DNA from: Rhizobium sp.
GTDB lineage: Bacteria > Pseudomonadota > Alphaproteobacteria > Rhizobiales > Rhizobiaceae
Direction of reading: 5' to 3'
Assembly: GCA_019739215.1 (NCBI GenBank)
Contig: JAHHDR010000031.1
Span: forward strand, 22,849-86,848
DNA length: 64,000 bases
Shown here: one piece after another, positions 53,607 to 62,688 of the stretch
How positions within the stretch are numbered: the first letter of the stretch is position 1
How the letters are laid out: every line of letters starts with the position of its first letter
Translations under genes and position numbers: made by a program
Notes under the pieces: model-generated
What the model was told of the DNA's origin: nothing
Databases searched by the model: none
The model's input: the letters and a program-made list of their open reading frames with translations, nothing else

Positions 53607-56209
53607 ATGCGCATTGAACGCAAGTTCACAGAAGCAGGAAAATCGGCGTATGACAGCGTTGCGTTCCGGACCGCCACCAGTGAGATCCGCAATCCCGACG
53701 GCTCCGTCGTGTTCCGCCTCGCCGACATCCAGGTACCCCAGCAGTTCAGCCAGGTCGCGTCCGACGTGCTTGCCCAGAAGTATTTCCGCAAGGCCGGTGT
53801 GCCCAAGCACCTGAGACGCGTAGAGGAGAACGACGTCCCGTCCTGGCTGTGGCGTTCCGAGGCCGACAAGGAGGCTCTCGCCAAGCTGCCCAAGGACGAG
53901 CAGTATGGTTCTGAGATCGACGCGCGCCAGGTGTTCGACCGGCTTGCCGGCACCTGGACCTATTGGGGCTGGAAGGGTGGCTATTTCTCATCGGAAGAAG
54001 ACGCGCTCACCTTCCGCGACGAGCTTGCCTATATGCTCGCCACCCAGCGTGTCGCACCGAATTCGCCGCAATGGTTCAATACCGGCCTGCATTGGGCCTA
54101 TGGCATCGACGGCCCCGGCCAGGGTCATTTCTACGTCGACCCTTTCACCGGCAAACTCGTCAAGTCCAAGTCGGCCTATGAGCATCCGCAGCCGCATGCC
54201 TGCTTCATCCAGTCCGTCGAGGACGACCTCGTCAACGAGGGCGGCATCATGGACCTCTGGGTGCGCGAGGCGCGCCTGTTCAAATATGGCTCAGGTACAG
54301 GCTCGAATTTCTCGCATCTGCGCGGCGAGGGCGAAAAGCTCTCGGGCGGCGGCCGTTCGTCTGGCCTGATGAGCTTCCTCAAGATCGGCGACCGCGCGGC
54401 TGGCGCCATCAAGTCCGGCGGCACGACCCGTCGCGCGGCCAAGATGGTCGTGGTCGATATCGACCATCCCGATATTGAGAACTACATCAACTGGAAGGTC
54501 AAGGAAGAGCAGAAGGTGGCGGCGCTCGTCACCGGCTCCAAGGTCGTCGCCAAGCATCTCAAGGCCATCATGAAGGCCTGCGTCAATTGCGAGGGCTCCG
54601 ACGACGATTGCTTCGACCCCAAGCTCAATCCGGCCCTGAAGCGCGCCATCAAGGACGCCAAGTCGGCGCTGGTGCCGGAGAACTATGCCCAGCGCGTGAT
54701 CCAGTTCGCCCGCCAGGGCTACACCGACATGGAGTTTTCGACCTACGACACCGATTGGGACAGCGAAGCCTATCTCACCGTGTCGGGCCAGAATTCCAAC
54801 AACTCGGTCTCGATCAAGGACGACTTCCTGCGCGCCGTCGAGCGCGACGACGTCTGGAACCTGACTGCCCGCAAGGACGGCAAGGTCGTCAAGACGCTGA
54901 AGGCCCGCGACCTCTGGGAGTCGATCTCCTACGCTGCCTGGGCATCGGCCGATCCGGGCCTGCATTTCAACACGACGATGAACGACTGGCACACCAGCCC
55001 GGCGGCCGGCCCGATCCGCGCGTCGAACCCGTGCTCGGAATACATGTTCCTCGACGACACCGCCTGCAATCTCGCCTCGCTCAACCTGATGCAGTTCAAG
55101 GATCCGGCGACCGCGCGCATCAATATCGGCGAATACGAGCATGCCGTCCGCCTGTGGACCATCGTGCTCGAGATCTCCGTCATGATGGCGCAGTTCCCCT
55201 CGAAGCGCATCGCCGAACTTTCTTATGAATACCGCACGCTCGGCCTCGGCTATGCCAATATCGGCGGCCTGCTGATGTCCACGGGCATTCCCTACGATTC
55301 CGACGCCGGCCGCGCCATTGCCGGTGCGCTGACCGCAATCATGACCGGCGTCTGCTATGCGACCTCGGCGGAAATGGCGGGGGAACTCGGCACTTTCCCG
55401 ATGTACGAGCCCAATCGCGAAAACATGCTGCGCGTCATCCGCAACCATCGCCGTGCGGCACTCGGCACCAAGTCCGGATATGAGGGGCTCTCGGTCACGC
55501 CGGTGGCGCTGATCCACGACCAGTGCCCGGACCAGGATCTGGTCACCCACGCCGTTGCCGCCTGGGACCTGGCGCTCGAACTCGGCGAGAAGAACGGCTA
55601 CCGCAATGCCCAGGTCTCGGTCATCGCCCCGACCGGCACGATCGGCCTCGTCATGGATTGCGACACGACCGGCATCGAGCCCGATTTCGCGCTGGTGAAG
55701 TTCAAGAAGCTCGCCGGCGGCGGTTACTTCAAGATCATCAACGGCGCGGTTCCGGAATCTCTGCGCACGCTCGGCTATTCCGAGAGCCAGATCGCCGAGA
55801 TCGAGGCCTATGCTGTCGGCCATGGCAATCTCAACCAGGCCCCCGGCATCAACCCAGGCTCGCTAAAGGCCAAGGGCTTCCCCGATGACAAGATCGAGGC
55901 CGTCAATGGCGCGCTCAAGAGCGCCTTCGACATCAAGTTCGTCTTCAACCAGTGGACGCTCGGCGCCGATTTCCTCGGCTCGCTTGGCGTATCCTCGGAG
56001 CAGATGAACGCCATCGACTTCAACCTGCTCGACCATCTCGGCTTTTCCCGCAAGGAGATCGAGGCCGCCAATATCCATGTCTGCGGCGCCATGACGCTCG
56101 AAGGCGCGCCGTTCCTGAAGAAGGAACATCTGCCGGTCTTCGATTGCGCCAATCCCTGCGGCAAGATCGGCAAGCGCTATCTCTCGGTCGAGAGCCACAT
56201 CCGCATGAT
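53607..56209 (+). CDS. nrdJ: class II (B12-dependent) ribonucleotide reductase, cut at residue ~868 by the inverted junction
   Basis: Adenosylcobalamin-dependent reduction of ribonucleotides to deoxyribonucleotides. The start [20 protein letters not shown] and N-terminal [20 protein letters not shown] are family-like. The conserved redox cysteine is C199 ([13 protein letters not shown]), and the active-site NPCSE is at 474-478 (N474, C476, E478), followed by [20 protein letters not shown]. Homologous sequence continues to [11 protein letters not shown] and then stops at the loop. Family members run to about 1200-1260 residues, so roughly 350-390 C-terminal residues are missing here. The open frame that continues to 57719 is antisense sequence and not NrdJ. 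Confidence 0.95.
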
Positions 56210-58761
56210 GGCGCAATCGAAGACGGCCAAGTGCTCCTTCTTCAGGAACGGCGCGCCTTCCAGCGTCATCGCACCGCAGACATGCACATTGGCCGCCTCG
56301 ATCTCCTTTTTGCGGAAGCCGAGATGCTCCAGCAGGTTGAAGCTCGATGGCGGTCATCTGCTCCGTCGGATACGCCTGAGCGTGCCCTTGAGGAAATCGG
56401 CGCCCAGCGTCCACTGGTTGAAGACGAACTTGATGTCGAAGGCGCTCTTCAGCGCGCCGTTGACGGCCTCGATCTTCTCATCGGGGAAGCCCTTGGCCTT
56501 CAGCGAGCCTGGGATTGATGCCGGGGGCCTGGTTGAGATTGCCGTGGCCGACGGCATAGGCCTCGATCTCGGCGATCTGGCTCTCGGAATAGCCGAGCGT
56601 GCGCAGAGATTCCGGAACCGCGCCGTTGATGATCTTGAAGTAACCGCCGCCGGCGAGCTTCTTGAACTTCACCAGCGCGAAATCGGGCTCGATGCCGGTC
56701 GTGTCGCAATCCATGACGAGGCCGATCGTGCCGGTCGGGGCGATGACCGAGACCTGGGCATTGCGGTAGCCGTTCTTCTCGCCGAGTTCGAGCGCCAGGT
56801 CCCAGGCGGCAACGGCGTGGGTGACCAGATCCTGGTCCGGGCACTGGTCGTGGATCAGCGCCACCGGCGTGACCGAGAGCCCCTCATATCCGGACTTGGT
56901 GCCGAGTGCCGCACGGCGATGGTTGCGGATGACGCGCAGCATGTTTTCGCGATTGGGCTCGTACATCGGGAAAGTGCCGAGTTCCCCCGCCATTTCCGCC
57001 GAGGTCGCATAGCAGACGCCGGTCATGATTGCGGTCAGCGCACCGGCAATGGCGCGGCCGGCGTCGGAATCGTAGGGAATGCCCGTGGACATCAGCAGGC
57101 CGCCGATATTGGCATAGCCGAGGCCGAGCGTGCGGTATTCATAAGAAAGTTCGGCGATGCGCTTCGAGGGGAACTGCGCCATCATGACGGAGATCTCGAG
57201 CACGATGGTCCACAGGCGGACGGCATGCTCGTATTCGCCGATATTGATGCGCGCGGTCGCCGGATCCTTGAACTGCATCAGGTTGAGCGAGGCGAGATTG
57301 CAGGCGGTGTCGTCGAGGAACATGTATTCCGAGCACGGGTTCGACGCGCGGATCGGGCCGGCCGCCGGGCTGGTGTGCCAGTCGTTCATCGTCGTGTTGA
57401 AATGCAGGCCCGGATCGGCCGATGCCCAGGCAGCGTAGGAGATCGACTCCCAGAGGTCGCGGGCCTTCAGCGTCTTGACGACCTTGCCGTCCTTGCGGGC
57501 AGTCAGGTTCCAGACGTCGTCGCGCTCGACGGCGCGCAGGAAGTCGTCCTTGATCGAGACCGAGTTGTTGGAATTCTGGCCCGACACGGTGAGATAGGCT
57601 TCGCTGTCCCAATCGGTGTCGTAGGTCGAAAACTCCATGTCGGTGTAGCCCTGGCGGGCGAACTGGATCACGCGCTGGGCATAGTTTCTCCGGCACCAGC
57701 GCCGACTTGGCGTCCTTGATGGCGCGCTTCAGGGCCGGATTGAGCTTGGGGTCGAAGCAATCGTCGTCGGAGCCCTCGCAATTGACGCAGGCCTTCATGA
57801 TGGCCTTGAGATGCTTGGCGACGACCTTGGAGCCGGTGACGAGCGCCGCCACCTTCTGCTCTTCCTTGACCTTCCAGTTGATGTAGTTCTCAATATCGGG
57901 ATGGTCGATATCGACCACGACCATCTTGGCCGCGCGACGGGTCGTGCCGCCGGACTTGATGGCGCCAGCCGCGCGGTCGCCGATCTTGAGGAAGCTCATC
58001 AGGCCAGACGAACGGCCGCCGCCCGAGAGCTTTTCGCCCTCGCCGCGCAGATGCGAGAAATTCGAGCCTGTACCTGAGCCATATTTGAACAGGCGCGCCT
58101 CGCGCACCCAGAGGTCCATGATGCCGCCCTCGTTGACGAGGTCGTCCTCGACGGACTGGATGAAGCAGGCATGCGGCTGCGGATGCTCATAGGCCGACTT
58201 GGACTTGACGAGTTTGCCGGTGAAAGGGTCGACGTAGAAATGACCCTGGCCGGGGCCGTCGATGCCATAGGCCCAATGCAGGCCGGTATTGAACCATTGC
58301 GGCGAATTCGGTGCGACACGCTGGGTGGCGAGCATATAGGCAAGCTCGTCGCGGAAGGTGAGCGCGTCTTCTTCCGATGAGAAATAGCCACCCTTCCAGC
58401 CCCAATAGGTCCAGGTGCCGGCAAGCCGGTCGAACACCTGGCGCGCGTCGATCTCAGAACCATACTGCTCGTCCTTGGGCAGCTTGGCGAGAGCCTCCTT
58501 GTCGGCCTCGGAACGCCACAGCCAGGACGGGACGTCGTTCTCCTCTACGCGTCTCAGGTGCTTGGGCACACCGGCCTTGCGGAAATACTTCTGGGCAAGC
58601 ACGTCGGACGCGACCTGGCTGAACTGCTGGGGTACCTGGATGTCGGCGAGGCGGAACACGACGGAGCCGTCGGGATTGCGGATCTCACTGGTGGCGGTCC
58701 GGAACGCAACGCTGTCATACGCCGATTTTCCTGCTTCTGTGAACTTGCGTTCAATGCGCAT
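56210..58761 (-). CDS. nrdJ: second nrdJ copy in the inverted arm, truncated and frameshifted
   Basis: Same start and first ~380 residues as the copy at 53607. The frame breaks at about 57686, where AACTATG has become AAACTATG (one extra A), and again near 56513 (extra C), with further breaks in the diverged segment. It ends at the same family position as the other copy and then runs into the loop. It is most probably not a second gene but the mirror of the first. A cell with only these two copies would lack an intact class II reductase. Confidence 0.85.
56223..56553 (-). other. diverged inner segment of the right arm
   Basis: The counterpart of 55814-56137 has about 30 base differences, mostly at third codon positions (for example GCT/GCC, CAT/CAC, CTC/CTG, GGC/GGT), and a few conservative amino-acid changes such as D to E and ANIHV to ANVHV. 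A few indels break its frame. It reads as the same nrdJ segment from another strain or species rather than random sequencing error. Confidence 0.8.
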
Positions 58762-59460
58762 CTCGTCAATCCCCTAGCCAATATCGCGCCATTCGACGGC
58801 GCATGATTTCCGTTCTGAAACGCAGACATGAATCCGCGCCAGTTGCCTCGATCTCCAGGTGGGAGACTCGCCCTCACCCTGCATCTTGTGGCCAATGCTG
58901 TTCGCGAACACTAAATATAGTATTAACGAACCGCCTTCGCCAGCTTTAGTTTCATTGTTGCCGGAAAAAATTCCGCAGACCCACGTTGTCGCCCCGGCAA
59001 AGCTTCGCCGTGGCTGACGCCCCTATCCGCCCGCAGATTTTCGTGAATTGGACCGGGCCTCGTTACAATCCGATCCTGTCGCCGCCGCAACTGGGATCAT
59101 TAAGCGCGTATGGCCTGATTCCGTCAAGGGCTGGGTCATGACGAAATTATTAACACCATATGTAGTATCAACAGCGTGTGGATAACCGGGACAACCCGCA
59201 ACGCACGGGAATGATTGGCCTGCGGCGCCGCGGGCTCCGCCCGACAGCCGTCTATTCGAAAAAAGTCGGGCTGAATTTATTTATTTTTTCTGCATTCGCC
59301 GTCTCTCGCTTTCTCTGGCGATGGCTTTGTGTCTTGCGATTCGGCGAGCGATTCGCCTGCAGGTCCCGGACCATGCAATCCCTACATCTTGTATCACCAG
59401 GCACAGAAATCACCCCCGATATATGGGGGGCGCAAAAGCTGTGCATGACAGGGGACAGCC
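58762..59460. promoter_or_regulatory. mirror copy of the nrdJ upstream region
   Basis: Mirror of 52908-53606 carrying NrdR box 2 at 58908-58923, NrdR box 1 at 59153-59167, the DnaA box (as TGTGGATAA) at 59177-59185 and the compound hairpin near 59401-59444. No gene. Confidence 0.85.
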
Positions 59461-60051
59461 TCAGAGTTGGTCGAGGTTGACGCCGACGGTGATGGCGCCG
59501 ATCGGCTTGCCGGACTCGTCAACGATCGTCATCGACGCCTGGCTCTGAAGCATCTGGGTGGACTCGTCGCGCGCGGCGGCGTCGACGAAGAGTGCGTGAG
59601 GTCCGGCGCCGAAACTCCGGGTGAACTTTTCCTCATCGCCCTGCCAGTAATCCGACGTGATGTCGGACTGCCCGACATTGAGACCCCTGGCGTCCATCAC
59701 AAAGACTTCCGTGATCGTCCCCCAGGACGCTTCCTGCTTGGCTTTCAGCAATGTCGAAACGCCGCTGGCAAGAACGGAATCGATCATCGGATGCTCATTG
59801 GCCTCGACCTCGAACCGCCACTTCTGGTCAAGCGCTTCGATGGCCGCCTGGTCGAGCGCGGCATTGGCTGCATTCTGGGCCTTGATCGCTTCGAGGATGA
59901 TCGGATCGGAGAGCCAGGGCATCACATGCGCCATCACATATTCGCGCACGGGCCGGACATGCGGTCCCTCGGTCCTTGCGGGCGTCGCGATGGCCAGGGA
60001 GAAAGCGGCCAGTGACATCGAGGCCACGCGACCTATCAGGCGCCTCCTCAT
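59461..60051 (-). CDS. mirror copy of the periplasmic sensor-domain protein
   Basis: Identical translation to the gene at 52317-52907, including the signal peptide. The start ATG is at 60051. It exists only because of the inverted repeat. Confidence 0.85.
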   Translation of the reverse strand: MRRRLIGRVASMSLAAFSLAIATPARTEGPHVRPVREYVMAHVMPWLSDPIILEAIKAQNAANAALDQAAIEALDQKWRFEVEANEHPMIDSVLASGVSTLLKAKQEASWGTITEVFVMDARGLNVGQSDITSDYWQGDEEKFTRSFGAGPHALFVDAAARDESTQMLQSQASMTIVDESGKPIGAITVGVNLDQL

Positions 60052-60300
60052 GCTCCACTCCATTGTCAGTCCACCAGCGGCAATCCGCCAGCGGTTCGTT
60101 CGGCATGTCCTCGAATGCAGGATATGCCGCGCATTCGCCAGAGCCCGCGGCTCAGCCGTAGCAACGCAGAATGAAGCAAAATACATTAAATACAGCTTAA
60201 ATACACTTGTGTGGCACGAATGCCCGACCGCAGCCCACAATGGAACAGGCCGAAGGAAGCCCATCCGCGATGCTTCGGGCGGGACGTCTCGCGCGCCAGA

Positions 60301-60798
60301 TCAGCCGCGATGATCCTTGGCGATCGGCTCCTGGTAGGTGAAGCCCATGTCCCATGGGAAGTAGATCCATGTGTCCTGCGACACTTCGGTCACGAAGGTA
60401 TCGATCGTCGGCACGCCCTTCGGCTTGGCGTAGACCGCCGCGAAATGGGCCTTGGGCAGCATGGCGCGCACCTGAAGCGCCGTCTTGCCGGTGTCCGTCA
60501 GGTCATCGACGACCAGCAGGCCCTCGCCCTCGCCTGCCAGCAGATCGCTCGAGATGGTCTTCAGGACCGCCATGTCGCCCTGGTTCTGGTAGTCGTGATA
60601 GGATGCAACGCACACGGTCTCGATCAGCCGGATGTTGAGTTCGCGCGAGATGATCGCCGCCGGCACCAAGCCGCCACGCGTGATGCACACCATTCCGGTG
60701 AAAGCCCTGTTCAAGCCTGCAAGCCGCCACGCAAGTGCGCGCGCATCACGGTGAAATTGGTCCCAGGAGACGGGAAAGGCTTTTTCGGGAAGGGACAT
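60301..60798 (-). CDS. gpt: mirror copy of xanthine/guanine phosphoribosyltransferase
   Basis: Identical translation to the gene at 51570-52067, with the PRPP motif [10 protein letters not shown] intact. It is part of the inverted arm. Confidence 0.88.
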   Translation of the reverse strand: MSLPEKAFPVSWDQFHRDARALAWRLAGLNRAFTGMVCITRGGLVPAAIISRELNIRLIETVCVASYHDYQNQGDMAVLKTISSDLLAGEGEGLLVVDDLTDTGKTALQVRAMLPKAHFAAVYAKPKGVPTIDTFVTEVSQDTWIYFPWDMGFTYQEPIAKDHRG

Positions 60799-60937
60799 GG
60801 CTTTGCTCTCGGTCGATGACACTCAACCCTCCATAGGAGATGGCGGGGCATCCCGTAAAGAGCGGATGTGGCGCGCGACGGCGGTGTTGGAACGCGACGG
60901 TCCCCGTCGCCACCCGCGGCGGAGACCGCGCCGTCCG

Positions 60938-61768
60938 TCAGCGCGACATCAGGACCGGGACTGTCATCGACTCCAGAAGCACATGCGTCGCGCCGCCGAA
61001 GATGCGCTCCATGATGCGCGACGTGCCATAGGCGCCCATGATCATCAGATCGGCGCCGAAATCGCTGCAGCGGTTCTCCAGAACGGCGGAAATGGGGAGT
61101 TTCTCCGATGCTTGCGACAGCGTGTTGACCTTGAGGCCGTGCCGGGCGAGCGATGCCGCGATCTCTGCGGCGGCCAAGTCGGCGGGTCGCTCGTCACTCG
61201 AGCGGGCATCGACCGTGAAAATCTCGATTTCCGCCGCAGCATGCAACAGGCTCAGTGCGTCGAACGTGGCGCGGGCAACTCCGCGCGACCCATCCCAGGC
61301 AATGAGCACGCGTTTGAACTGCTTGAACTCTTTCTCGATCCACGGAATGAACAGGATCGGCCTGCCCCCGTCGAACAGAATGGCGTCGTGCTCACCGACA
61401 TTGCCCTGCTGCGGCTGCGACGCGACCACGAGGTCGGCCGCCCGCACGCTATCGATCAGCCCCACCGTGGCCGCCCCGGATGATCCCTTGAACGCCCGCC
61501 ATTCGCAGGACACACCCGACCGTGCGGCCCAATCGTCGAACACCGCCTTTATCCTCTGGCTCCGCTCGGCGGCGGCGTCGTAGAGGCTGGCGATCACGGA
61601 CGAATCGGGCAGATCGAGCGGCGACAGCACCGGCGGCGGATCGATCACCTCGCCATGAAGTGCGATGACGTGGGCACCATGTTCACTGGCGATGGCCTCC
61701 GCGGCCTCGAAGATCGGTCGGGCGGTCTCAGCCTGGGTGAGAATGACGGCGATGGTCTTCACGGGCAT
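60938..61768 (-). CDS. mirror copy of the universal stress protein
   Basis: Identical translation to 50600-51430. The start ATG is at 61768. It is part of the inverted arm. Confidence 0.88.
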   Translation of the reverse strand: MPVKTIAVILTQAETARPIFEAAEAIASEHGAHVIALHGEVIDPPPVLSPLDLPDSSVIASLYDAAAERSQRIKAVFDDWAARSGVSCEWRAFKGSSGAATVGLIDSVRAADLVVASQPQQGNVGEHDAILFDGGRPILFIPWIEKEFKQFKRVLIAWDGSRGVARATFDALSLLHAAAEIEIFTVDARSSDERPADLAAAEIAASLARHGLKVNTLSQASEKLPISAVLENRCSDFGADLMIMGAYGTSRIMERIFGGATHVLLESMTVPVLMSR

Positions 61769-61843
61769 GACTTTCCTCCATGGGGCGTTAATGCCGAACT
61801 TAGCGCACGCATCAATTGACGCATTGACGTGAATCAACGCGGT

Positions 61844-62614
61844 TCAGGCCATGCCGGTTGCAACCTGGCGCCGGGCGGCCGTTTGCTCGACCATCGCCCG
61901 GACTGCGGCAGCGGCAGAATCCAGCGCGGATTCCGACCTGGCACGGATGACGAGATCGGTCGAATAGGTCGTGCCGTCAAACTTCGGATAGGAGCCGATG
62001 ACCGTATCGGGATGTTCCTTCTGCACGGCGCCGAGCGACGCGCCGATCTCGCCCTCGCCGAAGGGGCATTGCACGGTCGTGGACAGCATCCGCGCTCCCG
62101 TCTTCAGCGTCGGCAGGACATTGTCGAGCATCGCCTGGAAGATCGAGGGCACGCCAGCCATGACATAGACATTACCGATATTGAAGCCGGGCGCGACGGA
62201 AACGGGATTATCGATATGGACGGCGCCCACCGGCATGCGGGCCATGCGCCGGCGGGCCTCGTTGAATTCCATGCCGCGCTTCTCGTACATCGCACCCATC
62301 AGGTCCATCGCCTTCCTGTCATGGGTGACCTCCAGGCCAAAGGCCTTGCCGATCGCGTCGGCGGTGATGTCGTCATGCGTCGGGCCGATCCCGCCCGATG
62401 TGAACACATAGTCGTAGCGGCTGCGCAGGGCATTCAGCGCCGCAACGATCTCGTCTTCCCCATCACCGACAATGCGCACCTCCTTGAGATCGATGCCCGC
62501 CATCGTCAGCATCTCCGCGAGATGGCCGATGTTCTTGTCCTTGGTGCGTCCGGAAAGAAGTTCATCACCGATCGCCAGCATGGCGGCGGTGACGAGGGAA
62601 ACGTCGTTGTGCAT
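61844..62614 (-). CDS. mirror copy of the CinA N-terminal/MoaB-like protein
   Basis: Identical translation to 49754-50524. It is the outermost gene of the arm that is still free of indels. Confidence 0.88.
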   Translation of the reverse strand: MHNDVSLVTAAMLAIGDELLSGRTKDKNIGHLAEMLTMAGIDLKEVRIVGDGEDEIVAALNALRSRYDYVFTSGGIGPTHDDITADAIGKAFGLEVTHDRKAMDLMGAMYEKRGMEFNEARRRMARMPVGAVHIDNPVSVAPGFNIGNVYVMAGVPSIFQAMLDNVLPTLKTGARMLSTTVQCPFGEGEIGASLGAVQKEHPDTVIGSYPKFDGTTYSTDLVIRARSESALDSAAAAVRAMVEQTAARRQVATGMA

Positions 62615-62688
62615 GAATGACCCCGTGATGCGGCATGACGAGATGTGATACGCCCGCCGCGCTTCAAGTCAAGCGCCGCGGACCGCCG

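Larger units (their letters stand above)
48375..56150 (+). repeat. left arm of giant inverted repeat
   Basis: This 7.8-kb arm is repeated in reverse complement as 56210-64000. Paired coordinates sum to 112368 over 49.75-54.6 kb (for example 49754 with 62614, 53607 with 58761), 112367 for 54.7-55.8 kb, 112360 at the centre and 112375 at the outer end. Each step matches small insertions found in the right arm. Genes inside: GMC oxidoreductase, CinA-like, Usp, gpt, sensor-domain protein and nrdJ. Confidence 0.97.

Noticed and set aside
54291..55823. Long open frame on the minus strand opposite nrdJ (510 codons)
   Set aside because: GC-rich antisense shadow. The same peptide text also appears antisense in the mirror arm, and nrdJ on the plus strand has clear family motifs.
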